DNA of 64,000 bases from Micromonospora sp. WMMD1120 (GTDB lineage Bacteria > Actinomycetota > Actinomycetes > Mycobacteriales > Micromonosporaceae), in contig NZ_JARUBO010000005.1 of NCBI RefSeq assembly GCF_029626235.1, positions 5,428,001-5,492,000 of the forward strand, in the 5' to 3' direction. Below, piece after piece: positions 60,580 to 64,000 of the stretch; positions within the stretch are counted from its first letter, which is position 1, and every line of letters starts with the position of its first letter. A program made the position numbers and the translations under genes. The notes beneath the pieces are model-generated. The model saw nothing but the letters and a program-made list of their open reading frames with translations. It searched no databases and was not told the DNA's origin.

Positions 60580-60875
60580 CAGACGGCCCGCACGGTGGCG
60601 CGTCGTCGGGCCGGCGCGGGTGGGCGTGCCTCCCCGCAGGCGCGCAACCGCAGGCCCGCGCGCATCACGAACAGTTCCCGCCGGGCGACGGCCTCGCCCT
60701 TGCTGTTGAGCTGGTAGGCGTCGAGCCAGAGCCAACCGTCGTAGGTGTGTCGGTCGGGGATCTCGCGGATGACGCGGACCACTATCGGGGTCCGGAACTG
60801 CACGCTCGCGGCGGTGGTCAGCAGGACCACGTCCCCGGCCCTGAGCCGGCCCGGCTTCTCGTCCTTGTCCGGCAC
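60579..60875 (-). CDS. Small hypothetical protein next to the XRE module
   Basis: GTG 60873-60875 follows AGAGGGA; 98 residues. The protein is beta-rich in the first part (RLRAGDVVLLTTAASVQFRTP, then RHTYDGWLWLDAYQL) and basic at the end. It is coupled to the Cys-rich gene after it and divergent from the XRE regulator. I recognise no named family. Confidence 0.65.
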   Translation of the reverse strand: MPDKDEKPGRLRAGDVVLLTTAASVQFRTPIVVRVIREIPDRHTYDGWLWLDAYQLNSKGEAVARRELFVMRAGLRLRACGEARPPAPARRRATVRAV

Positions 60876-61078
60876 CGATCTTCCCTCTGCTCGGCGTCTG
60901 GGAAGGGGCCGCTTCCGGGAGTGCTCGCCCGCCGCAAGCGGCCCCGCTGACGCGTCCGCCGGGTTCGGATCCCTGCTGGCCGCGCCGCCATAACCGCACT
61001 TTGCCGGTAGTGGCTGGACAAACACACAGCGTTACGTTATTTCTTCATCGCAGCCGCTTTGCACCAGGAGAGGACGGC

Positions 61079-61849
61079 ATGAACCACGTCTTTGTCGCAG
61101 CGCTCGCCGCTGCGGGTCACACCGCCGAAAGCCTGGCCGACCGGCTCGGTGTGCATCCGAAAACCGTCGCCCGCTGGGCCAACCCCGGGCACATCCCCCA
61201 GAGTCGACACCGAGCGACAGTCGCGGATCTCCTCGCCAAGGACATCGACACACTGTGGCCGGACGCCGGCCGCCGCCGCGAACCGGTGTGGTTCCGGCCG
61301 TGGGTCGACCTCGAACGCGAGGCGGTGACCCTGCGGTCGTTTGAGTTGGCGTGGGTGCCCGGCCTGCTCCAGACCGAGGCGTACGCGCGGGCGACCCTGG
61401 CCGGCGGGGTGCTGACGGCGGAGGCGGTCGACGAGTTCACCGAGGCGCGCATCGACCGGCAGGCGATCCTCAGCCGGCCGGGTGGCGGCCCGCTTCTGGT
61501 GGCGGTGCTCGACGAGGGGGTGCTGCGCCGGCGCGTCGGCGACGACCGGGCCCTGATGGCCGCGCAACTCGCCAGCCTGCTGGAGCACGCCGAGGCGGGC
61601 ACCGTGCAACTGCACGTCGTCCCGGCGGACGCGCCCAGCTACCCCGGGCTCGACGGGCCGTTCACCATCGCCGACATGCCGGACGGCTCCCGAGTCGCCC
61701 ACGTCGACAGCGCGGCCCAGGCGCAGATCCTCGACCAGCCATCGGACCTTGTTAATCTGGAGCGACGGTGGGAGCGGATTCGCGGAGAGGCACTGCCCCG
61801 AGGCCGTTCCCTGGTACTCCTCAGAGAAGCGGCAGCAGCATGGACATGA
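61079..61849 (+). CDS. XRE-like regulator with DUF5753 domain
   Basis: ATG 61079 follows AGGAGAGG; 256 residues. The HTH lies at about 5-60 (ALAAAGHTAESLADRLGVHPKTVARWANPGHIPQSRHRATVADLL). DUF5753 follows from about 80 (FELAWVPGLLQTEAYARATLAGG to LDGPFTIADMPDGSRVAHVD). With a DUF397 protein this is the abundant actinomycete pair (BldB/WhiJ-like systems) tied to development. The HTH part is shorter than in most partners. Confidence 0.88.
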   Translation: MNHVFVAALAAAGHTAESLADRLGVHPKTVARWANPGHIPQSRHRATVADLLAKDIDTLWPDAGRRREPVWFRPWVDLEREAVTLRSFELAWVPGLLQTEAYARATLAGGVLTAEAVDEFTEARIDRQAILSRPGGGPLLVAVLDEGVLRRRVGDDRALMAAQLASLLEHAEAGTVQLHVVPADAPSYPGLDGPFTIADMPDGSRVAHVDSAAQAQILDQPSDLVNLERRWERIRGEALPRGRSLVLLREAAAAWT

Positions 61850-62031
61850 CCGGCGCGCGCTGGCGGAAGAGCACCAAGAGCGGCGGCAACGGCGGTAACT
61901 GTGTCGAGGTCGCCGACAACCTCCCGGGTGTGGTCCTGGTCCGGGACACCAAGGATCGCAACGGCGCCACCCTGGCCTTCAGCCCGCAGTCCTGGCGACG
62001 CTTCGTCGCGCTGGCCCGCGACGCCGGCTGA
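61840..62031 (+). CDS. DUF397 family protein
   Basis: The 63-residue protein has the typical pattern ARWRKSTKSGGNGGNCVEVA, then VLVRDTKDRNGATLAFSPQSWRRFV. It overlaps the XRE gene by ten bases. DUF397 proteins act as antitoxin-like or regulatory partners of their XRE neighbour. Confidence 0.9.
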   Translation: MDMTGARWRKSTKSGGNGGNCVEVADNLPGVVLVRDTKDRNGATLAFSPQSWRRFVALARDAG

Positions 62032-62372
62032 CCCACCGACCAGGACAGAGCCGGTCACCGAACCTCGGCCGGTTGCGGTTGTGCCGCCGCCGGTCCGGCA
62101 ACCCCGACCGCCGAAGCGGCGTCGTGCCGGGTGGCCGCCCGTGCCGGATCCACCCTGGAGAGCCTGCTCCGCGAGCCGGTCCGCCACGCCGACACGCACC
62201 TGCACGCCCGGCTGGCCTGACGGGCTCGCACCCTGCGTCGTCACCCGCCGCTGCGCGCTGCGTCGACACGACGCCGCCCGGGTTGCTCCGCGAGAAATTT
62301 CTTGCCGCCAGCGGTAATCGGCGGCCGTCTCGCTGACAAGTACCCCCGACAGAGCAGTGCTGCGGAGGTGCG
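62032..62372. other. 341-bp intergenic stretch
   Basis: No frame here has a start, ribosome site and protein-like composition together. The segment near 62287-62303 (GAGAAATTTCTTGCC) is AT-rich and may belong to the promoter of the sigma factor that follows. Otherwise I see nothing to annotate. Confidence 0.5.
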
Positions 62373-62924
62373 ATGCGAGATCGGGAAAATCGGGTGACCG
62401 AGCTGTTCCGGCGACATGCCGACGACATCCACGCGTATGCGAGCTGGCGGGTCGGTCGACAGGACGCGGCGGACGTGGTGAGTGAGGTGTTCCTCGTCGC
62501 CTGGCGGTCACTGCACCGGGTCCGGGCGGGCGAGGAGCGAGGGTGGCTGTTCGGCGTGGCACGGACCGTGATCCTGGCCCGCCGTCGACAGGGCGCGGCG
62601 AAGGCCGCGCTGGACGAGCGGATGGTGGAGTCGACGGCCGTACCGGACACGTCGGACCACCTCGCCGACGACGTGGCGCTACGCGACGAGGTACGGCGGG
62701 CGTTGCACGCGCTCGGTGAGCGCGACCGCGAGGTGCTGGTCACGGCGGCCTGGTTCGACCTGAGCGCCGCGGAGGCGGCACGGGTGCTCGGCGTGTCGCG
62801 ACCCACCTACGCGGTGCGGCTGCACCGCGCCCGCAACCGGTTCCGCGACGCTTTTCAGCGTTCGAGCACGGCTGCCGCCGCGCAGCCGGTTCACCGTCCA
62901 ATGACAGTGGGAGAGGCCCAGTGA
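62373..62924 (+). CDS. ECF RNA polymerase sigma factor
   Basis: The 183-residue protein has region 2 (VTELFRRHADDIHAYASWRVGRQDAADVVSEVFLVAWRSL) and region 4 (ALGERDREVLVTAAWFDLSAAEAARVLGVSRPTYAVRLHRARNRF). Start ATG 62373 lies six bases after GGAGG. GTGA overlap with the next gene links it to a CU044_5270-type protein, the usual partner of this sigma group, which probably regulates it. Confidence 0.9.
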   Translation: MRDRENRVTELFRRHADDIHAYASWRVGRQDAADVVSEVFLVAWRSLHRVRAGEERGWLFGVARTVILARRRQGAAKAALDERMVESTAVPDTSDHLADDVALRDEVRRALHALGERDREVLVTAAWFDLSAAEAARVLGVSRPTYAVRLHRARNRFRDAFQRSSTAAAAQPVHRPMTVGEAQ

Positions 62925-64000
62925 ACATCGACGACATCGTGCGCCGGGCCCGGCCGGACTCGACCGGGTGGACGCACAGCGAGGCGGGGCGACGGGTGCT
63001 GGACGAGATCGTCACGGCCGCGCCGGCCGAAGGATCGGCCGACCGGCGGGTGGCGGGCCGGTCGGGGCCGGCGCTGCGCTGGTCCCTCCTCGGTACCGGG
63101 CTGGCCGGCGCCGTCGCCGCCGGTGTACTGGCGGTGTCGGTGATCTCGACGCCGCAGCAGTCGCGGCCCGACAGCCCGCCGGTCGCCGGTCAACAACCGG
63201 ACGCGACGACCACGCTGTTGGCGCGCGACATCCTGCTCGCCGCGGCGAACCGGGCGGAGCAGGCACCCGCCGAGACGGGCAGGTACTGGCACGTCAAGAC
63301 GCTCGACCTCACTGGACCACAGCGCGCCGGTGACGCCGGCTACTGGCTGCTGCGGCGCAGCGTCACCGAGAGCTGGGACGCCAGCGACCCGGCCGAGGCC
63401 AGTTGGACCGGACACCGCGACCTCGGCGTACGGCCCGCCAGCCAGGCCGACGAGCGGGCGTGGCGCGCCGCCGGCGCACCGAGCGAATGGACCCTCGACA
63501 CCGACGGCCCGAAACCGCTGGTGCTGTCCACCCGGCCGGACGCGGGCACGCTGAGCAGGGACCGGTCGGCCCCCCGCTACCTGGAGGACCTCGGGCAGCT
63601 CGACCTGGAGCAGGTCCGGCGGCTGCCCGACGAGCCGCGCGCGCTGCGGGCGTGGACGAGCGAGCGCATCCGGGCGCGGATGGGCGTCCCCGCCGGCAGC
63701 CCGACGAGCGACCGACTGCTCTTCGGTTTCCTGGGTCGGATGCTGCTGGACACCCCGGCCCCGCCGAAGGTACGCGGCGCGGCGTTCCGGATTCTCGCGG
63801 AGATCCCCGGCGTGCGTGGTCTCGACGCCGTCACCGACGCGCACGGGCGCTCCGGGCAGGGCGTGGAGTTCCGCGACGACAGCGGCACCGTGCGGCTGAT
63901 CGTCGACCCGTCGACCCACCGCCTGCTCGGCGAGCAGACCAGCTCGACCCCGAAGGACGCCGCGGTTCCCGGCAAGCAGAGCACCACAGTGGTGCTGACC
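62921..64000 (+). CDS. CU044_5270-type membrane-anchored protein (3' end missing)
   Basis: The frame starts at GTG 62921 and stays open for 360 codons to the window end. About 50 cytoplasmic residues (including GWTHSEAGRRVLDEIV) precede one hydrophobic helix (LLGTGLAGAVAAGVLAVSVI). The large exported domain follows, with RYWHVKTLDLTG and GLDAVTDAHGRSGQGVEF typical of this family. Being coupled to an ECF sigma gene it is the likely anti-sigma or surface sensor partner, although it lacks the zinc motif of classical anti-sigma factors. Confidence 0.8.
   Translation, partial: MNIDDIVRRARPDSTGWTHSEAGRRVLDEIVTAAPAEGSADRRVAGRSGPALRWSLLGTGLAGAVAAGVLAVSVISTPQQSRPDSPPVAGQQPDATTTLLARDILLAAANRAEQAPAETGRYWHVKTLDLTGPQRAGDAGYWLLRRSVTESWDASDPAEASWTGHRDLGVRPASQADERAWRAAGAPSEWTLDTDGPKPLVLSTRPDAGTLSRDRSAPRYLEDLGQLDLEQVRRLPDEPRALRAWTSERIRARMGVPAGSPTSDRLLFGFLGRMLLDTPAPPKVRGAAFRILAEIPGVRGLDAVTDAHGRSGQGVEFRDDSGTVRLIVDPSTHRLLGEQTSSTPKDAAVPGKQSTTVVLT

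Overview
The window is GC-rich actinomycete DNA with dense, mostly short-spaced genes and many GTG starts. RbpA, a mycothiol-type maleylpyruvate isomerase fold protein, separate Lnt and Ppm1 genes, a DUF5753/DUF397 pair and GTGAGCGAGCG-type gene junctions together point to the Micromonosporaceae, most likely Micromonospora or a close relative. That assignment is an inference from gene content. I saw no rRNA, tRNA or CRISPR array.

Layout. 1-11 kb holds housekeeping and accessory genes: the end of a PEP mutase/isocitrate lyase family gene, a 5'-3' exonuclease, an HxlR regulator fused to a peroxiredoxin, a secreted GH18 chitinase with a CBM13 lectin domain, an M24 peptidase/acyl-CoA dehydrogenase pair, an Lrp regulator, CsbD, YnfA, a lipoprotein polysaccharide deacetylase and LtrA. 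11-19.4 kb is an anaerobe-style lysine degradation island: KamA faces away from Kdd, an amidohydrolase, KamD, KamE, Kal and a GlmL/MutL-type protein. A 42-bp dyad lies between the two arms, and no Kce gene is present. 19.4-23.6 kb has a possible small RNA, a G-quadruplex-prone tract, then lnt, ppm1, fxsA and rbpA. 24-33.5 kb has a coiled-coil protein, an MFS/TetR/FMO/SDR group tied together by two matching operators, and a deformylase/ArsR pair over a double palindrome.

33.5-45 kb is the most distinctive part. A seven-gene minus-strand operon (ACP, KAS III-like, KAS II-like, NAD-dependent epimerase/reductase, carboxymuconolactone decarboxylase-like protein, an 816-residue membrane-domain/DyP peroxidase fusion, and a cupredoxin lipoprotein) is flanked by a divergent metal-site-like membrane protein, a CYP124-like P450 and a secreted propeller protein. 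It reads as a small uncharacterised acyl or lipid pathway coupled to envelope redox proteins.

45-47 kb carries wreckage of a Tn3-family element (serine resolvase and transposase fragments) around a methyltransferase. 47-64 kb is again accessory: a CaCA exchanger, an SDR lacking its catalytic lysine, a rifampicin monooxygenase (rox) behind a 19-codon leader ORF, an orphan HemC paralogue, a SigX5-like sigma factor with an esterase, an Rrf2/NmrA pair over tandem dyads, a GT39-like membrane protein, AKR and DinB genes, an XRE/DUF397 module, and an ECF sigma factor with a CU044_5270-type partner running off the end.

Three intergenic hairpins (8.7, 19.8 and 60.2 kb) share GATCTTG/CAAGATC ends and look like members of one dispersed palindromic repeat family.
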